Shown here piece by piece: positions 54,107-63,485 of a DNA stretch of 64,000 bases. Numbering within the stretch: position 1 is the stretch's first letter; each line of letters begins with the position of its first letter. The DNA lies in assembly GCF_007997075.1 (NCBI RefSeq), contig NZ_VORS01000003.1:1-64000 (forward strand), in the 5' to 3' direction. Under the pieces are notes generated by a model, which saw only the letters and a program-made list of their open reading frames with translations, made no database searches and was not told where the DNA came from. This DNA is from Polaribacter sp. IC073. Lineage in GTDB: Bacteria; Bacteroidota; Bacteroidia; Flavobacteriales; Flavobacteriaceae. A program made the translations under genes and the position numbers.

Positions 54107-55732
54107 TTAAAACGGTGTTTTAATATTCAACTCTTTACAAAAAGAAGCAATTAGTTTTTCATTTTCTTTTAAATCAGCGGCTAAGTCTTCGATTTGAGTA
54201 GCTACATTTTCAATATCGATTTGTTCTTCTTCTTCAAAAGTATCTACATATCGAGGTATATTTAAATTATAATCGTTTTCTGCAACTTCACTTAAAGGTG
54301 CAACATAAGAGTATTTGTCTTCGGTTTTACGTTCTCTGTAAGTGCTAACAATTTTAGCCACATTAGCATCACTTAACATATTTTGAGTTTTCACTTTCTC
54401 AAAATCTGCGCTTGCATCAATAAATAAAATATCGTTTGGGTTTTCTCTACATTTTTTAAAAACTAAAATGCAGGTTGGTATGCTTGTACCATAAAATATA
54501 TTGGCAGGTAAACCTATTACCGCATCTAAAAAATTCTTTTCTTCAATTAAATATTTTCTAATATGTCCTTCAGCACTTCCTCTAAACAAAGCACCGTGTG
54601 GTAACACTACAGCCATTTGTCCGTTTTCAGCTAAATGATGCACCATATGTTGTACAAAGGCAAAATCTGCTTTACTACCTGGTGCTAACTTACCATATTG
54701 ACTAAATCGATCATCACTCATAAAGAGTTGGTTAGCGCTCCAATTAGCAGAAAATGGTGGGTTGGCTACAATAGCTTCAAAACGGTGTTCTAAGTGTTGT
54801 GGATGCTCTAAAGTATCTTCTTGTTTAATATCAAAGGTACGATAATGCACACCGTGCAATATCATATTCATACGTGCTAAATTGTAAGTCGTACGGTTTA
54901 ATTCTTGTCCGTAAAAGTTGTTTACTTCCTCTACTTCTTTAGCAACACGCAATAGTAAAGAACCACTACCACACGTTGGGTCATATACAGATTTCAGTTT
55001 CTTTTTACCTGTAGTTACCAACTTCGCCAATACTGTACTTACCTCTTGTGGTGTATAGAATTCGCCTGCTTTTTTACCTGCACCACTTGCAAATTTTCCT
55101 ATTAGGTATTCATAAGCATCACCCAATACATCTAACTCTGTATTTTCTAATTTGAAATCTATTTTATCTAAGTGTGCGAGTACTTTAGCAATAATCTCAT
55201 TACGAGCTTCTGGACTCTTCCCCAACTTAGTAGAGTTTAAATCCATATCCTCAAAGAGGTCTTCAAAATCTTCTTCACTATCAGTACCCATTGTACTATT
55301 TTGGATATTGTTTAAGATTTTTTGTAAATCCTCTAATATGAAATTATCCTTAGTGTTATAGGTTTCTGTAGTGTCTTCTGCTACACGATCACTTTCTGTT
55401 GAATCTTCATTGTGATTACCACGTTTAGAAACTGCTGAGAATAACTCTGATGGCTTTAAGAAGTAGCCTAATTTCTCTAAAGATTCTTCTTTTATTGCTT
55501 CTATGTATTCTTGTCCTGTTGCTGTGTTTTCGTCTATTTCAGAGAATAAAAATGTATCGCCACCTTCTTTCAGGATTTTGTTGGCATATATTTCCATTTT
55601 TTCAGCTAAGTATTTATAGAAAATAAAGCCTAATATATAATCTCGAAACTCATCTGCATTCATTTTACCACGTAAAGTGTTGGCAATATTCCAGAGTTGT
55701 TGTTCTAATTGTTTTTTATGGTCTTCTGACAT
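54107..55732 (-). CDS. hsdM: Type I restriction methyltransferase subunit M
   Basis: The 541-aa N6-adenine methyltransferase has an HsdM N-terminal helical domain, GEFYTPQEVS, the SAM-binding DPTCGSGSLL (251-260) and catalytic NPPF (324-327). A helical insertion (about 105-165) is rich in acidic residues. It is the first gene of the hsdM-hsdS-DUF3800-BECR-hsdR order. Confidence 0.95.
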   Translation of the reverse strand: MSEDHKKQLEQQLWNIANTLRGKMNADEFRDYILGFIFYKYLAEKMEIYANKILKEGGDTFLFSEIDENTATGQEYIEAIKEESLEKLGYFLKPSELFSAVSKRGNHNEDSTESDRVAEDTTETYNTKDNFILEDLQKILNNIQNSTMGTDSEEDFEDLFEDMDLNSTKLGKSPEARNEIIAKVLAHLDKIDFKLENTELDVLGDAYEYLIGKFASGAGKKAGEFYTPQEVSTVLAKLVTTGKKKLKSVYDPTCGSGSLLLRVAKEVEEVNNFYGQELNRTTYNLARMNMILHGVHYRTFDIKQEDTLEHPQHLEHRFEAIVANPPFSANWSANQLFMSDDRFSQYGKLAPGSKADFAFVQHMVHHLAENGQMAVVLPHGALFRGSAEGHIRKYLIEEKNFLDAVIGLPANIFYGTSIPTCILVFKKCRENPNDILFIDASADFEKVKTQNMLSDANVAKIVSTYRERKTEDKYSYVAPLSEVAENDYNLNIPRYVDTFEEEEQIDIENVATQIEDLAADLKENEKLIASFCKELNIKTPF

Positions 55733-55872
55733 TGATTGATGGTTCTTTTTTATTTGGAGTTTAAAAATATAATTTTATTATTATATAAGGGCATTATTTG
55801 ACTGTTTAGTTTTTAATTTAAATAAAAAAATCTAATCATAAAAAATTGACAACTAACTAACGCTTACAATTC

Positions 55873-56475
55873 TTATAAGTTTTTTTTAAAAAAAATTGTT
55901 TTCACTTTTTGAACTGTGCCTAATGAGACCTCACAAAGTGTAGCTGTATTTCTTAAAGATTGCCCATTTTTAAGGTGTTTAATTACATTTTTATATCTTT
56001 CTAATACATCTTTATCACTTTCAACTGAACCCTTAACCCTGCCCTTATAAACACCTTTAGCCTTAGCAATTGCTATACCTTCTCTTTGCCTCTCTAATAA
56101 AGATTCTCTTTCCATTTCAGCAATATTCGCCATCACAGAAATAATGAGTTTAAAAGCATGATTCGGCTTCTCATTTACCAAACTTTCAATCCCTAAATTA
56201 TCTACTTTTAGATTTACTTTCTTTTCATAAAGAATTTCTAGTGTTGACAGGATATCAAATAAATTTCTACCCAACCTATCAATACTATGAACTGAAATAT
56301 AATTGACCAATCCCTTTTCAATTTCATCAAAAAGTTCCTTTCCTTTAGGTCTTTCTTTAAATGGAATTGTACCGCTAATAACATCTATAAACAAAGCTTC
56401 ATTTGGATGCTTTTTAACTAATTGCCTTTCTGTATTTTGATTACTTGTACTAACCCTTATATATCTTGCTTTCAT
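55873..56475 (-). CDS. Serine recombinase (resolvase/invertase, Pin type)
   Basis: The 200-aa product has catalytic S9 in YIRVSTSNQNTERQL, the arginines of SIDRLGRN, the E-helix (ANIAEMERESLLERQREGI) and a C-terminal HTH (TATLCEVSLGTVQKVK). It lies 140 bp before hsdM on the same strand. It could resolve multimers or invert a DNA segment; no invertible repeats were found by eye. Confidence 0.9.
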   Translation of the reverse strand: MKARYIRVSTSNQNTERQLVKKHPNEALFIDVISGTIPFKERPKGKELFDEIEKGLVNYISVHSIDRLGRNLFDILSTLEILYEKKVNLKVDNLGIESLVNEKPNHAFKLIISVMANIAEMERESLLERQREGIAIAKAKGVYKGRVKGSVESDKDVLERYKNVIKHLKNGQSLRNTATLCEVSLGTVQKVKTIFFKKNL

Positions 56476-56488
56476 TTTTAAAGTTTAA

Positions 56489-56509
56489 AAGCCCCCATAT
56501 AGAGGGCTT
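56489..56509 (-). terminator. Likely ardA terminator
   Basis: Between ardA and the serine recombinase gene AAGCCC and GGGCTT form a stem, with TTTAAAC following on the minus strand. Confidence 0.5.
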
Positions 56510-56519
56510 CGTTATACGA

Positions 56520-57044
56520 TTACATTAACCTAAAATAATGGTTATTATGAACTGAATAATCCATCATAATATCATACGCTGTTCTTTCCCAATCAATATG
56601 GATATAAGGAGGTAAATCTGCGCTTAAATCGCCTGTTTCTTCTAAAAGTTCTTGTATAAATTCAACATCACTTGAATACTCACCAAAATAAGATTCGCTT
56701 ACTTTCTCTAAAATTTCTTGAATATCGTTTTCACTACTTCCTAAAGAGCAGATATAAGCTTCTATTACTTCCTCGTTATAGTCAAAGTTTTCTATTGCTC
56801 CCATCACTTCATAAATGTTTTTTGAAATATGGCATTCACTAATTAAACCTAGACTTTCAATAGCTTCAGAGCATTCATATTCTTGAAACATAAATTCTAG
56901 ATCCTCTTCATCTTTGTGAAGATTTCGCATTGCATTTTGAAGTTCTTCATAATCTGAATAATCTTCTAATTTGAGCCAAGCCCCATAAATACTACCGCTG
57001 TTGTACTTTGCATAAGTACCAACATAAATTTGTACATTTGTCAT
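56520..57044 (-). CDS. ardA: Antirestriction protein ArdA
   Basis: The 174-aa strongly acidic product begins IYVGTYAKYNSGSIYGAWLKLEDY, the ArdA hallmark, followed by LHKDEEDLEFMFQEYE and a very acidic C-terminal part. ArdA dimers mimic DNA and block type I restriction enzymes, and are typical of conjugative elements. It is encoded 1.3 kb from hsdM on the same strand. Confidence 0.9.
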   Translation of the reverse strand: MTNVQIYVGTYAKYNSGSIYGAWLKLEDYSDYEELQNAMRNLHKDEEDLEFMFQEYECSEAIESLGLISECHISKNIYEVMGAIENFDYNEEVIEAYICSLGSSENDIQEILEKVSESYFGEYSSDVEFIQELLEETGDLSADLPPYIHIDWERTAYDIMMDYSVHNNHYFRLM

Positions 57045-57083
57045 GTCAATAAATTTTAATTTGCGTTAAACATTTTTTGATTT

Positions 57084-57118
57084 GCCTTGTCGTATTCGTA
57101 GTACTTCAAGGCTTTTTT
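57084..57118 (+). terminator. Terminator-like hairpin in the ardA leader, plus orientation
   Basis: GCCTTG and CAAGGC pair around a 17-base loop and are followed by six T on the plus strand. No plus-strand gene precedes it, and on the minus strand it falls in the ardA 5' leader. Confidence 0.45.
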
Positions 57119-58083
57119 ATTTAATATAAAAATACAAAAACTCTAATTAATGTACTAATTTTAAGGCACTTATGATTGACATATTTCTACCCCTTACAGC
57201 TGATTAAATATGTCTTTTTTATTGTGGAGCTGTTAGACTATAATCTAAACATAGTACAGTAGTTTATTACACTTGTTTTTTAAAACAACTAAATTGTTTA
57301 TCGTTAAACCTAAAAATAGAAATCAGTTTTAATTCTCAATTTCAATTCCTATTTTGAAAATCTTCTAAAAATATGACGGGGGTAGATCAAAAGATCTTAT
57401 CGCATGACCAAGGAAGAGCTATGATCCCTCTAGGTGCAGTAAGTCACATAATTTTGAAAATTAGTTTTAATCTACAAAAAAGGTATACACGAGATATTAA
57501 GTCTTAAGTTTATTGAGATTTAAATAACTCATTATTTACTGAATTTCAATTAGTTACATTTTTTTTCAAAGAATATTAAATATTAAAATTAATTCATCAC
57601 AAAAATTTTAATTAAGCATATTTTAATTAAGAACATTGATTGGGGCAAATAAGGGCTTATCGTTAGTTTCTAATAAAAAAAACATGTTTCAAACAAAATT
57701 GGACTACCTACAAAAAAATCACATATAAAGTCGATAGTGTACTAACTAAGAGGTTAAAACTCAATAACAGTATAGCTTCGCTAAATCCGCGTTATATGTA
57801 GATTGGTAAGTAATTAATTTAATAATGTGATTTAAACCTTAAAAATATAGCAATTTACTTCACAAAGTTGTGCCTAGACACAATTGTTAACGGAATAATT
57901 TATTTTAACTAAAAACAGCACTTTTATGCTTAATCACAACTTTCCAAATACTAATTTAGATTAGAATAATTGTGACAAGCGGAACAAATCGAACTTTTAT
58001 AAAAATAAAGCACAATACTAAGGCAACCCACAAGTATTATTGAATATTTAGTTATAATTTTGAAAAAAAAGAAAATGCTCTAG
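57119..58083. other. Gene-poor region with possible insertion-sequence scar
   Basis: No intact gene. Around 57382-57430 the frame VDQKILS followed by a shifted frame resembles the ILSxYAxGMSxRDI segment of IS256-family transposases. The remainder is AT-rich. The match covers only about 15 codons. Confidence 0.25.
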
Positions 58084-58253
58084 GATACTTTAAATCAAAT
58101 TTCAGAAATAATAAATATTTTTCCTATTATTTACAAAATTGCGATACATCGCAAAGATGAAATTACGATTTACTATTCTAAAACAGAATATATGACGAAG
58201 AGACATTTACAAGCGCAATCGATTTAATTGAACGGTGTGAGCAAAATTTGTAA
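58084..58253 (+). pseudogene. Frameshifted gene remnant
   Basis: A first frame reads IINIFPIIYKIAIHRKDEIT and further to SKTEY, then a one-base shift continues as DEETFTSAIDLIERCEQNL and stops at 58253. No start codon. The joined peptide of about 57 residues looks like the tail of an unknown small protein. Confidence 0.45.
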
Positions 58254-58382
58254 CTAGAATTAAACTGTTTTTCACGATTTCTAAACAGAAAAATTTTTAT
58301 TTTAAATAAAAAATTAATACTTAAACAAATAAACTATTAATTTTATATAACTTTAATAAAGCAAAAATTAATTTAATAAAAT

Positions 58383-59186
58383 ATGGGGTTATTTAAAAAA
58401 TTATTAGGACAAGAGTCTTTAGAGACTAATTTACTAGGACAATATAATTTATTAACAACTAATCTGACTAGTGAATTAGATGTTTTAACTTTAAATGATG
58501 TTTCCATAATTGCTCAAATACAAGTCATACACCATAAAGCAAGCCAAAATGCCTTCAGAATAGAACTAAAAACTTTAGAAAAATCCACGATTCTCGAAGG
58601 CATGGAGTTACCAAAAAATAAAAACAATTTTGTAAGCTATAGACTTACAGACTTTAAAGGTACTGGTGAGTATTTACTTGAAATATCCAAAAATGAATTA
58701 AAAATTTACTCTCACAGTAGAGAAGAAACTTTGAGATATGTTAATTTAAGTCTTAATAAATTAAATACTGATAAACGAGTTGAAACTGAATTTCAAAAAA
58801 ATATTTTATTTCTGCACTGTGAATTAATCCATGAATATCTACTGCCAAAAAACAGCTTGTTTCGTTTCGGAAATTATTATGGCTTCTCTCTTCAAAACCC
58901 TAGATTATTTTATATAAATTTTGTTTATGATAATAGATCTTTTGATTTTGGTTTTGAATTAGTAAATATTAATTATGAAATAAAAAATAGTAGCTCCAAT
59001 GCTGAAATATACGTGTATCCAGGGGGTCAACTATTGGCTGAATTTAAAAAAGACGAATATAAAATAATTTATAAAATGGAAAACTGGTATGATATTTTGT
59101 TATGGATTAAAACACTACTAATGAAAGAAGAATTTACAAAAACTTATGGTAACACAGTAAAACAATTCCCTGAAAATGGTTTATAA
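58383..59186 (+). CDS. Hypothetical protein with MG-x-x-x-x-LLGQE start
   Basis: The 267-aa soluble product starts MGLFKKLLGQESLETNLLGQ and is strand-rich toward the C-terminus (FDFGFELVNINYEIKNSS). No known family recognised. Its first 21 residues match the pattern of the protein encoded at 62645-63076 (MGYWNRMIGREPVDSQLVG), so the two probably share an N-terminal module. Confidence 0.6.
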   Translation: MGLFKKLLGQESLETNLLGQYNLLTTNLTSELDVLTLNDVSIIAQIQVIHHKASQNAFRIELKTLEKSTILEGMELPKNKNNFVSYRLTDFKGTGEYLLEISKNELKIYSHSREETLRYVNLSLNKLNTDKRVETEFQKNILFLHCELIHEYLLPKNSLFRFGNYYGFSLQNPRLFYINFVYDNRSFDFGFELVNINYEIKNSSSNAEIYVYPGGQLLAEFKKDEYKIIYKMENWYDILLWIKTLLMKEEFTKTYGNTVKQFPENGL

Positions 59187-59412
59187 ATTTAATTTTTAAA
59201 ACAACGTGGAGCAAGAAAAATAATATTAATATAAAATTCAACATATTTTTATTCATCGAATTACGAAACTTTACATCTGAAATTCCTGTTATTTTTTCAT
59301 ATAAATAATCTATCAACTAGACTTCATAAAGATAAGGAAACGCTCCTCGACTAATCATTTCATAAACAAAAGTTACATATCGTTCTCTTGCTACTTTGCT
59401 CAAAAAGCTCAT
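59134..59412 (-). pseudogene. Remnant with one in-frame stop
   Basis: From ATG at 59412 the frame reads MSFLSKVARERYVTFVYEMI and meets a TAG at 59319-59317, then stays open as LIDYLYEKITGISDVKFRNS into a hydrophobic stretch. The last part overlaps the 3' end of the plus-strand gene. It looks like a degraded gene. Confidence 0.4.
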
Positions 59413-59415
59413 ACC

Positions 59416-59688
59416 CTATTTTAAAGAATCGATATTCAAACTGTTAACATAAATAGTCCACTCTGTATTTGTAACACGGAATTTTAACAGGACTTGTTGA
59501 ATAAATTCATTTTGATTCGCTATTTTAAAATTACTACCACTAAAACCAATTAATATTTCTAAAGAAGATACTATTGCTAGTTTTTCAGTTTTACTAAAAA
59601 CTTCAGCTACTTTCTTTGATAAGTCTTCGATGATTTTTTTATGATCTATTTTTATTCGAGAACTTTTATGAATATAAAAATTAGTAAA
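59416..59688 (-). pseudogene. Open frame without start codon (remnant)
   Basis: 90 codons stay open on the minus strand and read KIIEDLSKKVAEVFSKTEKL and LEILIGFSGSNFKIANQNEF, a plausible helical protein, but no ATG, GTG or TTG start is present before the upstream stop. It ends 4 bp before the neighbouring remnant. Together they suggest a decayed two-gene unit. The rest of 59689-60243 shows no gene. Confidence 0.35.
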
Positions 59689-60250
59689 TCAAACTTTTAA
59701 TATAAAATATATTCTAAATTAATAATTCTTGTTTCATTTAAAAAACAACATAAAAATATAATATTTAGTCATAGGTACTGGAATAATCTTCGTTAAAAAA
59801 TATTAATAAAACTATGCGCTTCTATTCAAGCTATAAAACGTGGTATTTAAAGTGAAAATTGCAAAAAGCCTCTTATAAATTAGAAAATTTTATCTTTCTT
59901 AGAGTTACAATATTAAAAATTTTCAAATTAAAACGACGTATTACGGATACCCCTAAAGAGTATTAAAAGGTAGTCTATAAGTTTGAAGATAAAATAAAAT
60001 GCTAAATATCAATTTTTTGAAATAATAAAAAATTGAATCTAAAGTTATATAATCGAATTGTAGAAGTAATTATTTTAAATATTTAAAAGGTACTCAACAC
60101 TCTTACCTAGACACAACCCTTTGACAATCATATTAATGAGACTTAATAACATGAGAATGAATAAAAACTATCACTTATTGAAAATAGAAAGGAAAATATT
60201 TCAATCAACAATTGAAATAAAAAACTATTAACCTAATAACAAAATGAATT

Positions 60251-60438
60251 ATGTCAAACGGTGGTTCAGATTGCTGCGGAACCTGCGGGTTATCCGTAAA
60301 AATAACGAAGAAGCTATTTATCAAAATTCTGAAACAAATAGTAAAGTGAATTGTACCATTAGAGATTTAGAAATAAAAGATCCACACTATGAAGTAAAAG
60401 CATTTGCAAATGAGATACTTAACAATCAAAAAAACTAG
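60251..60438 (+). pseudogene. Frameshifted small Cys-rich protein
   Basis: From ATG at 60251 the frame reads MSNGGSDCCGTCG, the start of a known small family (MSNGGSDCCGTCWFN...CTIRxLxIxNPFYTYCAN as I recall it). About 12 codons later the matching continuation is found one base out of register: EEAIYQNSETNSKVNCTIRD, then LEIKDPHYE. A one-base indel near 60285-60300 explains both. A longer frame from 60244 reads the second part and a different N-terminus. It lies directly before the M15 peptidase gene. Confidence 0.5.
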
Positions 60439-61044
60439 ATGAAACGAATATTGATAATTTTAACAATATTTATTATTATATTTTATAGCATAATATCTTA
60501 TTGTTATCATAATTTTCAATTTTGGACTCATCTAAAAACAGAGCAATTTGAAACATTAAGAGAATATAATGGTAAAAATATAATAGCATTTAGAGGTAGA
60601 CAAATATTAGTTCATAAAAGCGTTATTCCTCGTTTGATAGAAATTGATAATTACGCAAAGAATAATAATTTAATTCTTACTATTAACCAAAGTTTTAGAT
60701 TCAATGGTCAGAATATTAGCAGGGCTATTGTAAAGCCTGCTAAGTTCTCTAATCATCTTGCAGGTTTTGCTATTGATTTTAATATCGAAGATGAAAATAG
60801 AAAATACTTTTCAAATGACTTAAAAAGAAATAACCGAAATAAATTGCCTATTAATGTTAAAAAATTTTTAAATAAGATTCGGAAGAATAAAAAATTAAGA
60901 TGGGGTGGAGACTTTAACAAAGAAGATCCAATACATATCGACACACCAATTAACTTCAGTAAAAAAAAATGGCTTATATATAATCAATTATGTGATAATG
61001 AATTCTCAAAAGGTATCCCTAAATGGAAAGTATGGGAAAAATGA
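60439..61044 (+). CDS. M15 family peptidoglycan peptidase
   Basis: The 201-aa product has an N-terminal membrane helix or signal anchor (RILIILTIFIIIFYSIISY) and the M15 zinc site: SNHLAGFAIDF with H106 and D113, and WGGDFNKEDPIHID with H166. This fits L,D- or D,D-carboxypeptidase/endopeptidase activity on cell-wall peptides. It begins 1 bp after the Cys-rich gene, so the two formed a unit. Confidence 0.85.
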   Translation: MKRILIILTIFIIIFYSIISYCYHNFQFWTHLKTEQFETLREYNGKNIIAFRGRQILVHKSVIPRLIEIDNYAKNNNLILTINQSFRFNGQNISRAIVKPAKFSNHLAGFAIDFNIEDENRKYFSNDLKRNNRNKLPINVKKFLNKIRKNKKLRWGGDFNKEDPIHIDTPINFSKKKWLIYNQLCDNEFSKGIPKWKVWEK

Positions 61045-61175
61045 ATAAACCTTTTTCGAATATTGGAATAGATTAATTGTTTTTTTTGGCTTACTTATAA
61101 AAGACCTCATTAACATACTATATGTGAACTATTTATTGACTTTACTACTTAATACAAGTTTAAATCCAACATAAT

Positions 61176-61568
61176 ATGCGATTTAAAAGAAATCTATATT
61201 TACTACTAGCCCCATATTTAGTCATCATACTGATAAATGAATCCGTACGACCTAACATTAAAGATAAACCGTATCAAGTATTCGGAAGAACCTTTATGAA
61301 CTCTAACCTACATAAACCTGACAAATGCACTTGGGTAGAACATAACGATACAAATTATTGTAAAAAAAATCACGTAAAGTATTTAAAAAATTACTTCGAA
61401 AAAACAGATATAGCCTATTTCGGCGTAATTGGACTTTTACATGCTACAGGGAATTATGGAGCTGCAAATATTATTTTTTTAGTCATTCTATTTCCTATAA
61501 TAATGTGGTACTCCCTTGTTAAAATTATTGATTATTGGCTTGAAATAAAACGCTTAAAAAAAGAATAA
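61176..61568 (+). CDS. Small membrane protein
   Basis: The 130-aa product has an N-terminal helix (YLLLAPYLVIILI), a Cys-containing loop (KPDKCTWVEHNDTNYCKKN) and a C-terminal helix (NIIFLVILFPIIMWY) before a basic tail. Family unknown. It is followed after 1 bp by another membrane protein. Confidence 0.6.
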   Translation: MRFKRNLYLLLAPYLVIILINESVRPNIKDKPYQVFGRTFMNSNLHKPDKCTWVEHNDTNYCKKNHVKYLKNYFEKTDIAYFGVIGLLHATGNYGAANIIFLVILFPIIMWYSLVKIIDYWLEIKRLKKE

Positions 61569-61569
61569 T

Positions 61570-61791
61570 ATGGATATATTTAATAAGATAATAGAATTCG
61601 GTTTATTTGTTTACGGCTATTGTACCGATTTTACGATAAATCTAGCTAACCTCACAAACACGTCTTACTATGAAGTTAATTTCTTTTTATTCTGTTTGTT
61701 ATTTCCTGTTTTACTTATCGTTTTACCACTTACGGCTATCTTTTTCAGATTTAAACTAAAGAGATTACAGCGAGTACTTAATTCACACTAA
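61570..61791 (+). CDS. Small two-helix membrane protein
   Basis: The 73-aa product has the segment TSYYEVNFFLFCLLFPVLL, which closely resembles TTYNVVNIFVYYLIVPASW of the protein encoded on the other strand at 61845-62366. The shared pattern is T-x-Y-x-x-V-N-x-F-x-x-x-L-x-x-P. Confidence 0.55.
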   Translation: MDIFNKIIEFGLFVYGYCTDFTINLANLTNTSYYEVNFFLFCLLFPVLLIVLPLTAIFFRFKLKRLQRVLNSH

Positions 61792-61844
61792 ATCAATTAA
61801 TCTTATATGATTTAGATTGTAAATAATTTTATTTCTAAATTTCA

Positions 61845-62366
61845 TCAATACTTTATATCCTTTTTTTGAAATATCAAAATAAACATCTCTTTAAAGTTTG
61901 GGTAGATGAATAGCAGATATAAAGAAAAAAAAATAGCTATAATAACGCCAACTCTTTTTGCTGTCTTTAAAGGAAGCGTCAGCGGTATTAAAATTAGATA
62001 CACAATACTAATACCTAACACACAGATATAAATGGACATATTTATATAATTAGAGCTAAAAATTATAGCAAGCCAATTTAGAAAATCAACACTTTTTTGA
62101 AATAAATAATCGCAGTTTTTTCTTAAATCTGGAATTATAAAAAAGGCAATAGAACCAATTATAGATAAAACATTTAACCAAACAGTTGTTTTCTTACTGA
62201 TTAAATAAATCCAGGAAGCTGGAACAATTAAATAATAAACAAAAATATTTACCACATTATACGTAGTGCCTAAAAAGGAAGCTATGTATGCTAAAAACCC
62301 CATTAAAATCATAAATATTTGATGAATTAAAGAATCTGCATTATCAATCCAAAATTGAATATTCAT
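61845..62366 (-). CDS. Membrane protein with T-x-Y-x-x-VN motif
   Basis: The 173-aa product has five or six hydrophobic helices and no soluble domain. Its first half holds the TTYNVVNIFVYYLIVP motif shared with the 73-aa protein. Family unknown. Paired membrane proteins beside a cell-wall peptidase can be immunity proteins, by context only. The 278 bp upstream show no gene. Confidence 0.55.
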   Translation of the reverse strand: MNIQFWIDNADSLIHQIFMILMGFLAYIASFLGTTYNVVNIFVYYLIVPASWIYLISKKTTVWLNVLSIIGSIAFFIIPDLRKNCDYLFQKSVDFLNWLAIIFSSNYINMSIYICVLGISIVYLILIPLTLPLKTAKRVGVIIAIFFSLYLLFIYPNFKEMFILIFQKKDIKY

Positions 62367-62644
62367 ATTTATTTATCTATTGATGGAATCTTTATTTTTT
62401 TTTAGAAATAGCCTTATATTTTTATATAAACAGAAAAAGTAGATTGTTAATAACAAATATCCAAATATTAGATCCTTTGTATCCTAAAAGCTGTCACGTT
62501 TCCAATAAATTTTAAAATGTCTACACAAATATCAAATAAGGCATTCATAAGAGCTGTATTTTTTTATTTTAAAATTACCAAAGGTATTAATTAAGACTTT
62601 TATAGGTTTTGATGAACCTTTTTTAAATGATATTATCTTAAATA

Positions 62645-63076
62645 CTATCTATAGTATTCAACAGAATCATTTTTTGAAAGAGATAAAATAGCAATGTTTG
62701 AATTAGCTAATAAAACTATACCAAATTTATTTATTTTTAAATCCGATAGTTGAAATTTAACCAAACCTCCAATATCCTCCAATGGCGCAACTACATCTAA
62801 CAAATAACTTCTAGGATGAAAAATTGCGAAAGAACCAAAAAAAGAAGAACAATATTCTACCTCTGAACTTATTTGAATCTTGTACGAACCAGTGGCATAT
62901 TTGTGTGCTATAATTTTCGATTTTATCTCTCTTTTAGAAGAGTATAGATTTATTTCGTTTTTAGTTAAATCTCTGTTTTTGTAAAACTTTAGATTAGACT
63001 CCTTCCTCTTTGTGTAAACCCCAACTAATTGACTATCAACAGGCTCTCTGCCAATCATTCTATTCCAATATCCCAT
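62645..63076 (-). CDS. Hypothetical protein with MG-x-x-x-x-MIGRE start
   Basis: The 143-aa product starts MGYWNRMIGREPVDSQLVGV, like the 267-aa protein at 58383-59186, and continues with strands (SYKIQISSEVEYCSSFFGSFAIF). No membrane helix. Family unknown. It follows the next gene by 3 bp. Confidence 0.6.
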   Translation of the reverse strand: MGYWNRMIGREPVDSQLVGVYTKRKESNLKFYKNRDLTKNEINLYSSKREIKSKIIAHKYATGSYKIQISSEVEYCSSFFGSFAIFHPRSYLLDVVAPLEDIGGLVKFQLSDLKINKFGIVLLANSNIAILSLSKNDSVEYYR

Positions 63077-63079
63077 GCA

Positions 63080-63481
63080 TCAAATTATGTTATGTTTCTC
63101 AAATATATTCTCTAACTTTTCTCTTTCACGCATTGCGTTTTGGAAAACTAACCTATAATTTTCTATATTTAATAACATTTTATCATTTAGGAAAGATAAA
63201 TCTTGGTAAGCTTGTAATAATTTAAAAACATTTTCGTATTCTATAAAATCTTTAACCTCAAGAAACCATTTAAGAGAAACTTTAAAATTTTCGATGCTTT
63301 GAAACATTGCAATTTCTTTTAATAAAGTATTTGTTATAAAATTGTTTATCTCTAAAACAATTTCATTCTCATTTGGTTTATCGGATGAAAATAATTTACC
63401 AAAGAAATTTTTACTTTCATACTTTTCAAGCTCTTGAATTATATTTTTAAAATGTAGGTATTTATCCTTTAGATTATTCAT
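63080..63481 (-). CDS. Hypothetical helical protein
   Basis: The protein of about 133 aa is rich in Leu, Glu and Lys and predicted helical (LKDKYLHFKNIIQELEKYES). The ATG at 63481 is chosen because the longer frame overlaps the upstream gene. It is the middle of three closely spaced leftward genes. Confidence 0.55.
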   Translation of the reverse strand: MNNLKDKYLHFKNIIQELEKYESKNFFGKLFSSDKPNENEIVLEINNFITNTLLKEIAMFQSIENFKVSLKWFLEVKDFIEYENVFKLLQAYQDLSFLNDKMLLNIENYRLVFQNAMREREKLENIFEKHNII

Positions 63482-63485
63482 TTCT

